The position numbers were made by a program, and so were the translations under genes. A DNA stretch of 64,000 nucleotides from Neckera pumila (taxonomy: Eukaryota > Streptophyta > Bryopsida > Hypnales > Neckeraceae), in NCBI GenBank assembly GCA_963969595.1, contig OZ018414.1, positions 12,277,660 through 12,341,659 on the forward strand. Direction: 5' to 3'. The notes beneath the pieces were generated by a model, which did no database searches, had not been told where the DNA came from, and saw only the letters and a list, made by a program, of their open reading frames with translations. Of this stretch, positions 47,000 through 57,683 are shown in pieces (the first letter of the stretch is position 1; every line of letters starts with the position of its first letter).

Positions 47000-47332
47000 A
47001 CTTTAGAAGACACCGAATTGTGAGCAGTTATTTGAAAAGAAAACTTGCATTGTACATGATTATTGATTAAGATTCCATAAAATTCCAAAAGATTCCAAGA
47101 GATTTCAAAAGATTCCAAAAGGTTCCACAAAAATCAACAAACTTTTGTTGATTTGGTTGTTTGCACTATCCAAATCAACAAAAATAGTTTGACCATTTTG
47201 TTAATTTGGGCAAAATCAACAAAAAATTGTGAAAACGGACGTTATAGTATACAAGTTAACAAAAAATTATTGATCATTTGTTGATCTGGTCACTTATTTT
47301 CTATTAGTGATACTGGGCAAATACTTCCTAAA

Positions 47333-47741
47333 GTTTGCATATTGAAAAAGATAGTTGCAGCCACCACCAGCGTTGCAATTGTGGACTCCGGCATCAAAGT
47401 CGCAACGACAAAGTTATGATAGCACTGCAAATCAAATAGCCATTGGTTACGACATTGACTTCCCAATATTGGGTGGGTTTGGAAGAAACCCTGAGGTAGA
47501 TGCTAGATTTGCAGTCGTGGAAGAACAAAGCCAGGAGGCTCTCAACATCAGCCTGCACGCCTTCAAATGCAACAAGAAAGCGTTGAAACTGCTGTACCCG
47601 CTCGTCGCCACCAAATTGAAGCTGATGGCTGGCGAGATACTCAAGTGGGCGGTACTAGCGCGCAGCCAAGGAAAGGGAGATGGTCGTCAATATTATTGTA
47701 GCACTCCAGAGGTGCAACGCCGTGTATTGAAGGCCTCCTAG
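47333..47741 (+). pseudogene. Gene fragment of unknown family beside CACTA element
   Basis: A protein-like frame ends at TAG 47739-47741. It follows GTTGCAG at 47355-47360, which could be a splice acceptor. It has no convincing ATG at its start. Residues include PPPALQLWTPASKSQRQ, AIGYDIDFPILGGFGRNP, EQSQEALNISLHAFKCNKKA and KLKLMAGEILKWAVLARS. GC content is well above the flanks. It begins only about 45 bp right of a CACTA terminus, so an upstream part may have been removed or separated by that insertion. I recognise no family. It may instead be the last exon of a gene whose other exons are not apparent. Confidence 0.4.
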
Positions 47742-48412
47742 CTTTGTTCTTCCACAATTGCAAACTTTGGCTGATTTTGCGCAATTAGTTTCTGACTTGC
47801 AAGATTGTATAGACATTGTAAACCACTTTTAGTTTTGTTTCATTGACGTTGAACCAGATTGGGTGCTGCGGGCCTTAAGCACTTACTTACTTCTTCCTTC
47901 TGGATTTCCAGGAACGACTATTTCCCATGGTCAGAGGTATTTCTTGTCTTTTTTCTTCTCGTTTCTTCATTGTCTCACTTGTATGCTGCATGTGTAGATC
48001 ATTTAGGGTTGTCTATCCTAATTTGACGTTAGCTTTTCATGTTGGGATCTCCGGACGCCTCCAAATGTGTTGGAATCGCGTCAAAATCCAAATTTATTTA
48101 TTTATTTATTTATTTTTGAACGGCCTATTCGTCGACTTGGACGGATTGTCCAAAAAAAAAAAAGGATACTAACGAACCTTGGAATTGGATCCTAATGTTT
48201 TGTCAAAGTCATGTCTGTCTAGATGTGTCTGTCCTTATGTTCTGGACGGGAAGACAAATCAAACAGCTTGGACGGATTGGATCGACAATGTAACTATTGT
48301 AAAATAATCACATCAGGCGGATTAGGGTCATTGGACGTCCCGAGCAGGCGGACATATCAGATAGTTAGGGTGGATGGTCCATCTAATGTGACAACTATAT
48401 TCTTGACATATT
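47742..48412. other. Spacer with (ATTT)n microsatellite
   Basis: 48092-48116 is an ATTT repeat of about six units. Around 48120-48370, GGACGGATTG-type phrases recur (CTTGGACGGATTGTCC, CTTGGACGGATTGGATCG). No gene supported. Confidence 0.5.
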
Positions 48413-49200
48413 TTTAGTTCATTTTCTTCAAAAGACAAATGTATTTGACATCTATTCCAACTTCTTTTGCATGTTTTGGAGCATTGTGGAACTGATTCTG
48501 AATTGTAGAAATTGAAATGGCATTATTAAGTAAGTGTATATTTGAGATTTGGGGTAGCTCCCATTTTTTTTGTACAACTAAATTTGGAGATGTAAACCTT
48601 CTTGAACCATTTTTCAGTTCATTTCCTTCAAAAGGCAAATGGGATTGATACCTCATCCAACTAATTTCATGAATTTTGGAGCTTTATAGAACTCGTAATG
48701 AATTTTGAAGTTTAAATGGCTTTTTTAAGTAAGTGTATGTTTCAGTTTTTGTTAGGCTCCCCATTTTTTTCCTTTAACACAACTGAATTTAGGGAGCTAA
48801 ACCTTCTTTAAATATTTTTTCAGCCTAAATCCTTCAAAAGCCAAATAGGAGTGACATCTAACCCAACTTATTTCACATGTTTTGGAGCTTTGTGGAATTA
48901 ATTATGAATTATTGAGGTTGGAATGGCATTGTTATATATGTACTTGTATGTTTGAGTTTTGGTTATGCTCTCCATTTTTTTCTTTCACATGACTATGGTG
49001 AACTTTGTATGTTTTGAGTTATGGATGTGCTTCCCGTTTTTTTTCTTTTACATGACTATGGTAAACTTTGTATGTTTGAGTTTTGGATATGCTACCCATT
49101 TTTTTTCTCTTACACACAACTATAGTGAACTTTGTATATTAGAGTTTTGGGTATGCTCCCCATTTTATTTCTTAATTTGCACACAACTATGGTGACTTTT
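48413..49200 (+). repeat. Two-tier tandem repeat
   Basis: Three diverged ~200-bp units begin near 48415, 48614 and 48820, each with TTCATTT..CTTCAAAAG.CAAATG, TTTTGGAGC and a GTAAGTGTATGTTT-like block. From about 48950 the array changes to four ~62-bp units with ACTATGGTGAACTTTGTATG, GAGTTTTGG and a CTCCCCATTTTT block, which is the tail part of the longer unit. Confidence 0.7.
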
Positions 49201-50006
49201 GTAGGTTTTAATTACAAAGATGCATTCTTTTCACTTTTTCCTTTATCCTTTGCTTTCACTTTGCTTTTCCATTACCTTATTTTCCTTATAAAGAATAAAG
49301 CCAAGTGAAAAATGCATTGATATGGATAGTATAAATAATGATAGGGTGCCATAATATAAGCCAATTTGCCATAATAAATAATTATAGGGGCCTTTTATTC
49401 TTGCCTAGGAGGTAAATAGCCGCCCCCTTAAAAATACCCACCACCGCACGTGGGGTCCAAGATACATATATATATGTCCTAAAGGTGTCCACTTTACAAC
49501 ATCTTACCTATAGCACCTGTGATTCTAACAGTACTTCTACCTTCAATCCCGTTAGGTGCAACTCTCCTTACTTTAGCTCTTCAATCACACAACATATCAC
49601 TCATACCCATGAGACTTTTTTTCCATGAAGAGAACAAAGAACAACTGCCAATTGCCAACTACACTCTTAGCCACTAAAAAGTGACCACATTTATAGGGCT
49701 AAAAATTCAGAATGTAGGAGGTGATGTGGCATTTACAATTTCAAATGCGGGCATCAATTACATAACAAAATCATATGCAAAGATGTCTCCAACTTTAAAG
49801 GGCATAAATCAAGAGTTCAAAACTACAATTGTTTTATGACAAGGCTTCCCCTTTATAAGTTCAAGATCTTGAAGCCTCCACAAAAACTATATATTCTACA
49901 TATTGTCAATGTTTCACTAACAAATCTTGTTCACCACACATGGGTCCATATCAAAACCATCATCTACCATAGATATCCACTATAGATCATTGCCACATAT
50001 TGTATG
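49201..50006. other. Spacer
   Basis: No gene or bounded repeat recognised before the CACTA terminus at 50007. Confidence 0.45.
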
Positions 50007-50384
50007 CACTACTAGAAAAATCATGTCCAAATTAACAACTATTTAACAAAAGAGTGTTGCTTTTTTTTGTTAATTAGGACGTGTCAATTTGGACATTGTG
50101 TAACCAAAAATTGTTGATTTGGATGTCCAAATTGACATTTTGTTGTTGTTCATCAATAGAAAAATGTTCATTTTTTTGTTAATTTTTACAAAAAATTGTT
50201 GATTTCAACAATATAGTATTGATGTGGTTGTTGATTTGGTCAACTGAATTTTTTATTTATTTTTATAGTAAAAATTTTCTAGCCAATTAAGAGCCGCCAT
50301 GTGGCACCTACTACGTCAAAAATTACCACCTAGGTGGCAATCCATATTCGCAACTCATCTATGTGGTGGCACCACGTGGGTAGA

Positions 50385-50455
50385 TGGAGGCACAAGGGTT
50401 TGAACCTTGCACCTCATGGCTTGAGGTGCAAGGCACTAGACCATGAAGCCAACCA
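50385..50455 (-). other. tRNA-like (SINE-like) segment in CACTA element
   Basis: Minus sense: GGCTTCATGGTCTAGTGCC (A-box-like TGGTCTAGTGC), an anticodon-arm-like stem TTGCACCTCAAGCCATGAGG, then a five-pair T-arm CAAGGTTCAAACCCTTG with a perfect B-box-like GGTTCAAACCC. The 5' and 3' ends do not form a normal acceptor stem, so it is probably a tRNA-derived element, not a tRNA gene. Confidence 0.55.
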
Positions 50456-50521
50456 TTAACTCATGTGAACAAAGTGAAATTTTCATTTTATTTATGTACT
50501 TTTTGTTTCCCATTGTAAATT

Positions 50522-50870
50522 CAGCAGACTTTGGAGGCCACTTGGCATAGTAGAACAACTTTTTTCAAAAAACTTTGAACTAGTATAAGTTGGAAAATCA
50601 AACTATGTTTCAACTTCAAAAAACCATTTCTAATTTTGAGTCTTTGGTCAAAAGTTATGGACAAAATTCAGAGGGGGTATTTAAAAATGCCCCCAAAAAT
50701 GTTCATTTGAACCCCTCTCTGCCCTTTGTCCATAACTTTTTATTGAAGTCTCAAGATCTCAAACGGATTTTTGGAGATGAAAGTTAGCTTTATTTTTCAA
50801 CTTATACTAGTTCAAAGATTTTTGAAAAAAGTTGTTTTACTATGACATAATAGTCTTCAAAGTCTGCTGA
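50522..50870. repeat. Central ~350-bp hairpin of CACTA element
   Basis: CAGCAGACTTTGGAGG at the left pairs with the CTTCAAAGTCTGCTGA end at the right, continuing through AACTAGTATAAGTTGGAAAA and its complement to near 50695. Homologous to 46652-46999. Confidence 0.8.
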
Positions 50871-51233
50871 GTTTAAAAAACACTGAATTTTGAATGATTA
50901 AGTTAAAAAACAAAATTCCATTGCACGTAGAATTCCTACCGTGGTTATTTAAATGTTATTTGAGCGACAAAAACTTATTTAAAAATTTGTAATTCTAATT
51001 GAACAAATAAGTGTTGATTTTTTTGTAGTATCCAAATCAATAGAAAAATGTTGTGTTTTGTCACCAACATTTACATAGTTGACACATATATGTTAACTTG
51101 GTCAATTTGGTACCTAATTCAACAAATAAGTGTTGATTTTTTGTTGATTTGGACGCCATTTTTTAGTAGGGCCCTAATCCCTAAAATCCAAAATGTCAAA
51201 TTAAACAAGAGGTTGAATGCACTGAACAGATAT

Positions 51234-52205
51234 TCAAGAGTAAACGGATAGGATTAGCACTTCTTTGCTAGTCCAAAGATCAGAAGCATGCCTTTTATGT
51301 AGAAGTTTGGAAGCAAGGCGCACCTCCCACGGAGCCTCTCGAAGTGAATCTAGCGCTTCTTTAGAGGCCATTGCATCAGAGAAGCTTGAATCCAACTGCC
51401 ATAGCCCAAGAACGTTTCAGATAAAATAAAATTGGGCAAATAGGGACTATCCTTCAATTCACGGAATAACTCCCCAAATGATCTTCTTCTCAAACACTCC
51501 TAGTAAAATCTAACACTCAAACTAGAAATCATTTTAAGGAATGTACCACTAATCTTTATCCATGAGGCAGCTTCATTACATTAATGCTGTTTGAATTGAG
51601 AGTTTTGAATCAAAACAATTTTCTGGTCAATTCTGACAAGAAACAAGCAATACTAAAATACATACACGTAAGAAGACCTAAAATGCACCACAACAGCTAC
51701 AAAAGCTGAATTGCTTGGAACCGCTGCGTCCATGACTAGGTAGAGCCACAATGCATCACACAATTCACCACTACAACACAAGATAAGAAGTGACAAAACC
51801 ATTCAATTTCAGGGGTTCTCTTTAAACCTTTAATTTTTTGAGTTCCCTGCATCTAATAAATCCAAATTTGAAAACAAATATACAATCATTGATTGATTGA
51901 CCTACTATTATTGCTCCAATTCTTGCGTCACCAACACAAAAAGGAAACTCCTGTCCCATTTGCACCAATCTATTCTATCATAACTCAAAATCTTTGACAA
52001 TACATTCATCAAAACCCTAGAAACCCCATACAAAAGCCAATAACCATATAAACTTACATTTGTTGCATACCATGATCAATCTTCTCTTGTATGCTTCCTG
52101 GAACTAAATTTTTTCTCAAGCTCTCCTCGTTGCTGCCGCAATTCAGCAACAATTGAGGATGGTGTAACCTCAAAGTCCACAGTGCCAAGCAACAAAAGCT
52201 ATAGC
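51234..52205 (-). pseudogene. Gene-like segments trapped between CACTA right ends
   Basis: Minus sense. 52205-52081 reads LGTVDFEVTPSSIVAELRQQ followed by RGELEKKFSSRKHTRED, then a stop, with GTAAG-like sequence nearby. 51412-51234 reads LGLWQLDSSFSDAMASKEAL, then DSLREAPWEVRLASKLLHKR and HASDLWTSKEV, to a TGA. Both are protein-like in an otherwise AT-rich element; the interval between them holds no equally clear exon. This looks like a captured, partly broken multi-exon host gene. The family is not recognised. Confidence 0.4.
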
Positions 52206-52469
52206 TACAGACAAACTTTGCATTTGATACCGTGTTTGATACCCTGCAATGACCTGTTTAATACATGTGTGAGATTGATATCCTATCGGATCAATAAAAG
52301 TTAGTTCCATTCAACAAAAAATATAAAGTCTCAGAATCAACAAAATATGTTGCAAACTTCACCAACACTTAAATAGTTGACACAAATATGTGAAAACGGT
52401 CAATCCGGTACCCAAATCAACAAAAAAGTGTTCATTTTTTGTTCATTTGGACTTTGTTTTCTAGTAGTG

Positions 52470-53124
52470 ATGACACAAAAACACATTGTTATTGGTCCTA
52501 CAACATAGCAAACAGGTACGCCCGTGTCCTAAGTATTAAGGTCTTAGACCACTTTTAATCTTTTTTTTGTTTATTTCTTAATTTACATAAGTCCAAAGTT
52601 AACGCATTGTGATGAAAGAAGAAAGATGTCAACTTGAATTGAAGAGGATCTTAAAAAGCCATTTTTAGAACACACGCTAATCAGGAACTAATCTAACAAA
52701 ATTCAAGCAAAACAAAAAAATTTAATTGAGACTAAAAAGCATACTAGGAAACCAATAGCAGGGGAATGCTAACATGTAAGCATAGAATCTATGAGCCCAT
52801 GAGCCTAAAAATCTATATTATAGACAATACCTATGGTTATAAGTGTCTATATTATACGCACCTATGTTTTAGATTCTTTTCATGTTATAGTGTACTTATG
52901 TTATGCTATAGGTACATATATTATAAACACTTTCAAATGGTTGTAGATACATACTTACAACTAAGTTCAAGGCTCGTAATCTTACATCTTTGTACTCACA
53001 TACTAGCATCATTGACCAACAACACAATCAATTTCAAAAGTTCCCTCATTTATTATAAGTTTTTTTTTTTAATCTTTTACCCTAAAAACTAATAATTGTG
53101 AATATCCTCATTGCCACCCCTAAA
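52470..53124. other. AT-rich spacer
   Basis: The 108-codon open frame at 52766-53092 is rich in Tyr, Leu and Ile and contains near-repeats of CTATATTATA; I regard it as chance. Confidence 0.45.
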
Positions 53125-53711
53125 TTGCAATTGTCCTTTGAATGGACAATTGAAAATCCGGGTAGGTTCCTATAAAGTTATTTTTGGTTGGATGTTCACG
53201 AGATTTCAATACAAGGTGTGAACATGTACCCCCTTTATAAGAATATAATTTTTTTCTTATTGGGTGCCCGAATCAAAAGTTATGGTGCTCTAAAAAATTT
53301 GGGTAGCCTGGATAGCTTTAGGCAGCATGTGCAAAACTCCTCCAATAATTCTGAAATTTGGCAGGTGTGTCACTTATATGATACAAGATGCAAATGTCAA
53401 TAAAACAAAACCATGTATGTATGGTATATACCCATGCATCTCACTTTAAGAAGAGATAAAGTCTCCTGGCCCTATCAGAGAAAGTCAGAAAAAAACTTTT
53501 TCTCCTAATTTCAAATGTTATAATCTTTCAGTCCATGCAATCAAAGTTTCTAAAAAAATTCCATACAATCTTAAAAAAGTCTAGTACAAGTTTGTATAGT
53601 TGAATTTTGAAAGAAAAAACTATTTTTTTGTCATTTTTCTCTTGTTGCCCTAAAAAGTGGCAGTTTTTGACAATTTATGCCCAAAATGTGCCTTGGTCCT
53701 CCTGTGGTTAA
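53125..53711 (-). mobile_element. Decayed TTAA element, family F (copy 6, relic)
   Basis: GTCCTTTGAATGGACAATTG, then AAAATCCGGGTAGGTTCCTA at the left correspond to the outer right-end blocks of family F in reverse. The right end reads GCCTTGGTCCTCCTGTGGTTAA. Shorter than intact copies, with internal deletions. Confidence 0.5.
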
Positions 53712-54021
53712 AATGCAATTAAGGATAATGGACTAGTACTTGTATAGAGTCCCTAGGACTTTTAGGAAGTAGTCTTAAAAGTTTTAAGATTTCTTGAGTT
53801 AAGTCTAGTTTGTTTTTTTAAAGGTCAACTAATACAACTTGCAGTAAGAAATTCCTAAGAATTCACTAAGTAGCATTAAAATTTTGAGCCTCTCATGGCT
53901 TTCCCAGCATAAAAATTTAACAAAAAATGCCTTTGAAGTTTATGGCCAACTAGAGAAAACCTAAGAAGTTTCAAGTCATTTTGAACGTGGCAAGTACCAC
54001 AACTTGGAGGGTGAGAATCCA
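53712..54021. other. Spacer
   Basis: Nothing recognised. Confidence 0.4.
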
Positions 54022-54911
54022 TTAAACCCTTCAGGTTTTTGACTATGTTTTCACCAAAAATGCTCCCAAACTGCCATTTCTAATACAAGTACCAAATTTT
54101 AAATAAGAAACATTTTTGGACACATGTAATCATAGGATCTTGTAGTACACTAGTTTAAGATGTTGTGGAAAAAATTTCAGAAATTTCCACCTTGTGGATT
54201 GCAAGATAATAGTGTTTGAATTGACAAAAATCCATTTTTTGTCCCTGCGAAAATCTGGACAGTGGCACTTCATAAGGTCACATTTGTATGAAAAAATTTC
54301 CAAAATGGTGGTTACTCTTTGAATTCATTCTTCAAGGCAATTTGAATACATGCTTGAAAAATTTCAGATCATTTCGAATTGTAAAACATATAGGAAAAAA
54401 ATACTAAGTAGAAAGAAGTAGAGAATGATTCAAAATACTAAATTGTTGACCATTTATTTAAGGAATTGAAAAATGCCAATCCCAATGGTAGTAATGTTGT
54501 AATAAAAAATCTACACCTAACAACTTTATTTTTTATTTGAAAATTGAGATAAATAAAGGACTTCAAAGTCTATTTTAGAATAGAGATTTCATAACTACCT
54601 GTAAACTACCCTAAACTAAGAATCTTCATAACTTCTTATTCATTAATTGAAATGGAATGATTCAAAGCTTCCCGCGTATATATAAATCTAAAGAAATAGT
54701 TTCAATTTTGTATTTTACTAAAAAGTGAAATTTAAAGAAGTTTTTTGGGCTACGCAAGCTGCTTGCCAAATGTTGAAAATTACATATCATGCAATAATTC
54801 TTTTACCGTGTAGTTAAAATTTATGAAAAAAAAATCAAAACTCCATTTGTAATGAGCTGCCCAAAATTGCTATGTTGCCAAAAAAACGCAGTTTGGTCCT
54901 TTAGAGGTTAA
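54022..54911 (+). mobile_element. 890-bp TTAA element, family B (copy 3)
   Basis: TTAAACCCTTCAGG at the left and GGTCCTTTAGAGGTTAA at the right. The interior is collinear with 1705-2646: ACTATGTTTTCACCAAAAA, AACTGCCATTTCTAATACAA, GTCCCTGCGAAAATC, ACTAAGTAGAAAGAAGTAG. Confidence 0.75.
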
Positions 54912-55903
54912 TTAAATTCAAGATCTTGTAATTCTGATCGACGACATTTTGATTACAGACATTCTAGTGGCTCTCGAGGGGGGTTGATTTGATTGCAGGT
55001 AAAAAATTTTCCACTTTCTTGTATGTATGTACACCTCAAAAAGCTCAAACTCCTTGAAAATTTGAGATTTCATCTTCATTCATTTGGGGGGATATTGGGG
55101 TTTTGAAGGTGTATTTTACAATTGCAAATAACCAAACAAAACGATTACAAAGTCTTTTGCATTATATGGGCATTTTGGACCCATGGCAAAAGCGTCCATA
55201 TAGTCTCTATATGGTTGTCCATATATGGTTGTGTGTGTGTACCTGTATTTTGAAACAGATAGTGAGGAACAAGTTCCAGATCAAATTATTTTTCAAAACC
55301 CCTCATTTTATTTTTTTTGGGGGGGTGGGGGGGTGGGGTTCTGAAAATTAATTTGATCGGAAAATCACAAAATTCCAGTACCCCTCCCCAGTCTTGTATT
55401 TTTGAAACCGAAGTTGTTTGACAATCGATATGGGATAATCCGTATCTATTTTCCGTATCCGTTTTTTGTATCCGTATACATACGGTATCATAATATTTGT
55501 ATCAGGATCAATGGCAGGGAAGGGGGTGTTTTTGTTTTTCTTCAAAAATGATCAATGGCTATTAATTTTTTGGAGGAGGGGGGGGGGGGGGGGGGGGGCT
55601 AATTAATTGAGCAGGAAGTGTTCCTCTCTTTTCAGGGGATAGTCTCTTTGGAGGAGTGGCCCGTCCCTCCATTGATTGCAAAAATATGATGAATTGGTAG
55701 TTCTTGCATTTTCATAATTCTTTTTTCATTTCTAAATACATCCAAGCTCCAAATAGATGATTTGGTGTCATGAAAAAATGAAGAAAGTTTTCTACAAGAA
55801 AGGTTTTCTTTTTAAATTTGAAAATAAACTAGAATTAAATTTGGAAGTGGCATTTAAAAATTTTGATATTACAATCTTTTGGCTCTTCCATCCACGAGTT
55901 AAA
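54912..55903. other. Spacer with long G-runs
   Basis: A G-rich tract with short interruptions lies at 55319-55338, and an uninterrupted run of 21 G is at 55578-55598. Otherwise AT-rich with no gene. Confidence 0.6.
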
Positions 55904-56796
55904 TTACTTGTAGAGAAAGTTTTGAATTCTAGAGGCCCAAAACCGCTTTGAAATACTCATTCTCAAAGCAAGGTCAAATCTTCATCAATAATTATTTTTT
56001 TAACAAATCAAACCATAGGATCTTTTAGCTGACTTGATTGAGTACATTGTCCTAAAAATTTTAAGCAAACATCCCTATTAATTTGCAAGTTCAATGTGCC
56101 TAAACTTCAAAATGTAGGCTTTTTAAGCCCTTCTAATAGGTGAATGTTTTGTCTTTCAACATCTTTAGAAAAAAAATCATGTTCTATAACTTGTATATTT
56201 TGTCAATATGCTGGTAAATGGATTGAAAACATGTTAAAAATATTTTAATCAAAAAAACTCTCATATTCATTTTTAAAAAATTGTAAAGTGGGAGGTGGTA
56301 TTGAATGAAAGAAAAACTAATATGCTAATAACTTTTACAAGAAATTAAGAATTGTTAATCACAATGGAGAAAATGTTCTAATAAACAATTAATATCCTAT
56401 ATTTAAATTTAATTTGAAAATTTTCAAAATTGAAAGCTAAGACAACTTTGTATGTTTTTTTGACCTTCACTGACTACAAAACAAAATGCAAATAAAATGC
56501 AAAATTAACTTCGGAATTGAATGGTTTAAATTTTTTTGAATAGTTATCAATCTATCCCCCCAAAATAATTTATTTTTTTAGAATATCTTTTTTAATGGAC
56601 AATTTGACATTGAAACCAAAAAAATCCTTCTAACTTTTGCAATATTTATCAAAATGACGTGAAACAAAGCTTCACACGTAGATTATGATGAATAGCATCC
56701 ATTTAAAAAAAAATTGTGCAAAACTTCCAAATTATGAAGTTAGTAGGACCTATCTACAAAAGTCCAAAGTGGACTCTTTGGTCCAAAAAAGGTTAA
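55904..56796 (+). mobile_element. Possible decayed TTAA element related to B/F
   Basis: Contains AACCATAGGATCTTTTAGCT, AATGGAGAAAATGTTCTAAT and CTTTGGTCCAAAAAAGGTTAA, which follow the block order of families B and F at low similarity. The left boundary (TTAA near 55904) is uncertain. Confidence 0.35.
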
Positions 56797-57683
56797 GGAC
56801 ATGTTGAACTATTCATCAAATATCAAGAATCATGATGTCTAAAGAAGGTCAATTGGCTTACAAGTCTCTTTTTATCACGTGAGGAACAATTGATATTGAA
56901 AGTGACTACAATGGGAAATTTGGATACATTCCTACAAAGTCAATATTAAATTAAAACTAATTTGAAACGTGACACAAGGTATTGACATGAATACCTTTTG
57001 CAAAACCAACTTCTGCTTCCCTCATCGAGTGGCCACGAATACATTTTCCAGAAGCTTCTTCTTCCCTCATCGAGAGGCTGGATCAAAAGACCAAAATACA
57101 TATAGAATACACCTTGACTTGCAGTACTTTCACACAAAAACATTTATGAATATGATAAAGTCTCAATGTGTGCAACGACCAAAGGGTCCACAATCGTATC
57201 AGAATTCTTTTCTACAGAAATAGCCATCATCCAGGAGCTACCAAGAAACATCCGTAAAGAGCTCAAAAAAATTGCGCCACTATTTCCAACAGTACGCAAT
57301 GACTCATACCCTGGTTTACATTCTATCACTTCCGTGAATGAAGTTATGTCGGAGAGGCGTGACTCAAAAAACACCAGTACGATTTTCAGAAGACCTTGCA
57401 CATAACTGGTACCCGTAAAGACACAACAAACGATGTCATCAAAAAAGGGAAGAGAGAAGCCAAATGGCAACGCTAACCCAACAAGCAACCAGCCTGTGGA
57501 TTGTCTTATTATTCATGGCAAATTTAGTGTTTGAACGTCACATCCACAAGGTGGCTTCCTCACGACTCAAAGTCAAATTCTAATGCCACCCAGGATGTGT
57601 CCTGCACATTATTGATGAGGTGCGAGATCAAGAAGAAAAACAGGCAGCGGATGAAGTTGATTGCAACATGAAGGCTGGGAACA
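56797..57683. other. Downstream region of paralogue B
   Basis: Contains two direct copies of CTTCCCTCATCGAG (57017 and 57062). Overlapping open frames on both strands at 57144-57488 are of moderate quality but neither has a recognisable domain. Confidence 0.35.

Larger units (their letters stand above)
46230..47309. mobile_element. CACTA-type non-autonomous element (1080 bp)
   Basis: Left end CACTAATAGAAAATTTAGTA, right end TATTTTCTATTAGTG, near-perfect inverted repeats with the CACTA start. Flanks are ATG and ATA, a possible 3-bp duplication with one change. Subterminal copies of GTGTTGATTTTTTT/AATCAACAAAAA occur at both ends. The centre is a large hairpin (46652-46999), and a tRNA-like segment sits at 46508-46576. 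No coding capacity. Confidence 0.8.
50007..52469. mobile_element. Composite CACTA-type element with duplicated right end
   Basis: Left end CACTACTAGAAAAATC, right end TTTTCTAGTAGTG, with ATG on both flanks (50004-50006 and 52470-52472) as a 3-bp target duplication. 50007-51170 resembles the element at 46230, with tRNA-like and hairpin segments, and ends in a decayed terminus (TTTTTTAGTAGG). A second right-end segment, 52320-52469, repeats the sequence of about 51030-51168. The 1.15 kb between the two right ends is not transposon-like. Confidence 0.75.

Noticed and set aside
50385..50455. A functional tRNA gene
   Set aside because: The T-arm and box motifs are good but the acceptor stem does not form, and it is embedded in a CACTA-type element, so a tRNA-derived segment is more likely.
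52766..53092. 108-codon open frame rich in Tyr, Leu and Ile
   Set aside because: Arises in AT-rich, locally repetitive sequence; no protein-like motifs or coding composition.
57144..57488. Overlapping frames on both strands downstream of paralogue B, including one reading QELPRNIRKELKKIAPLF
   Set aside because: Composition is acceptable but no domain, splice signals or neighbour supports either strand; listed only as part of the spacer.
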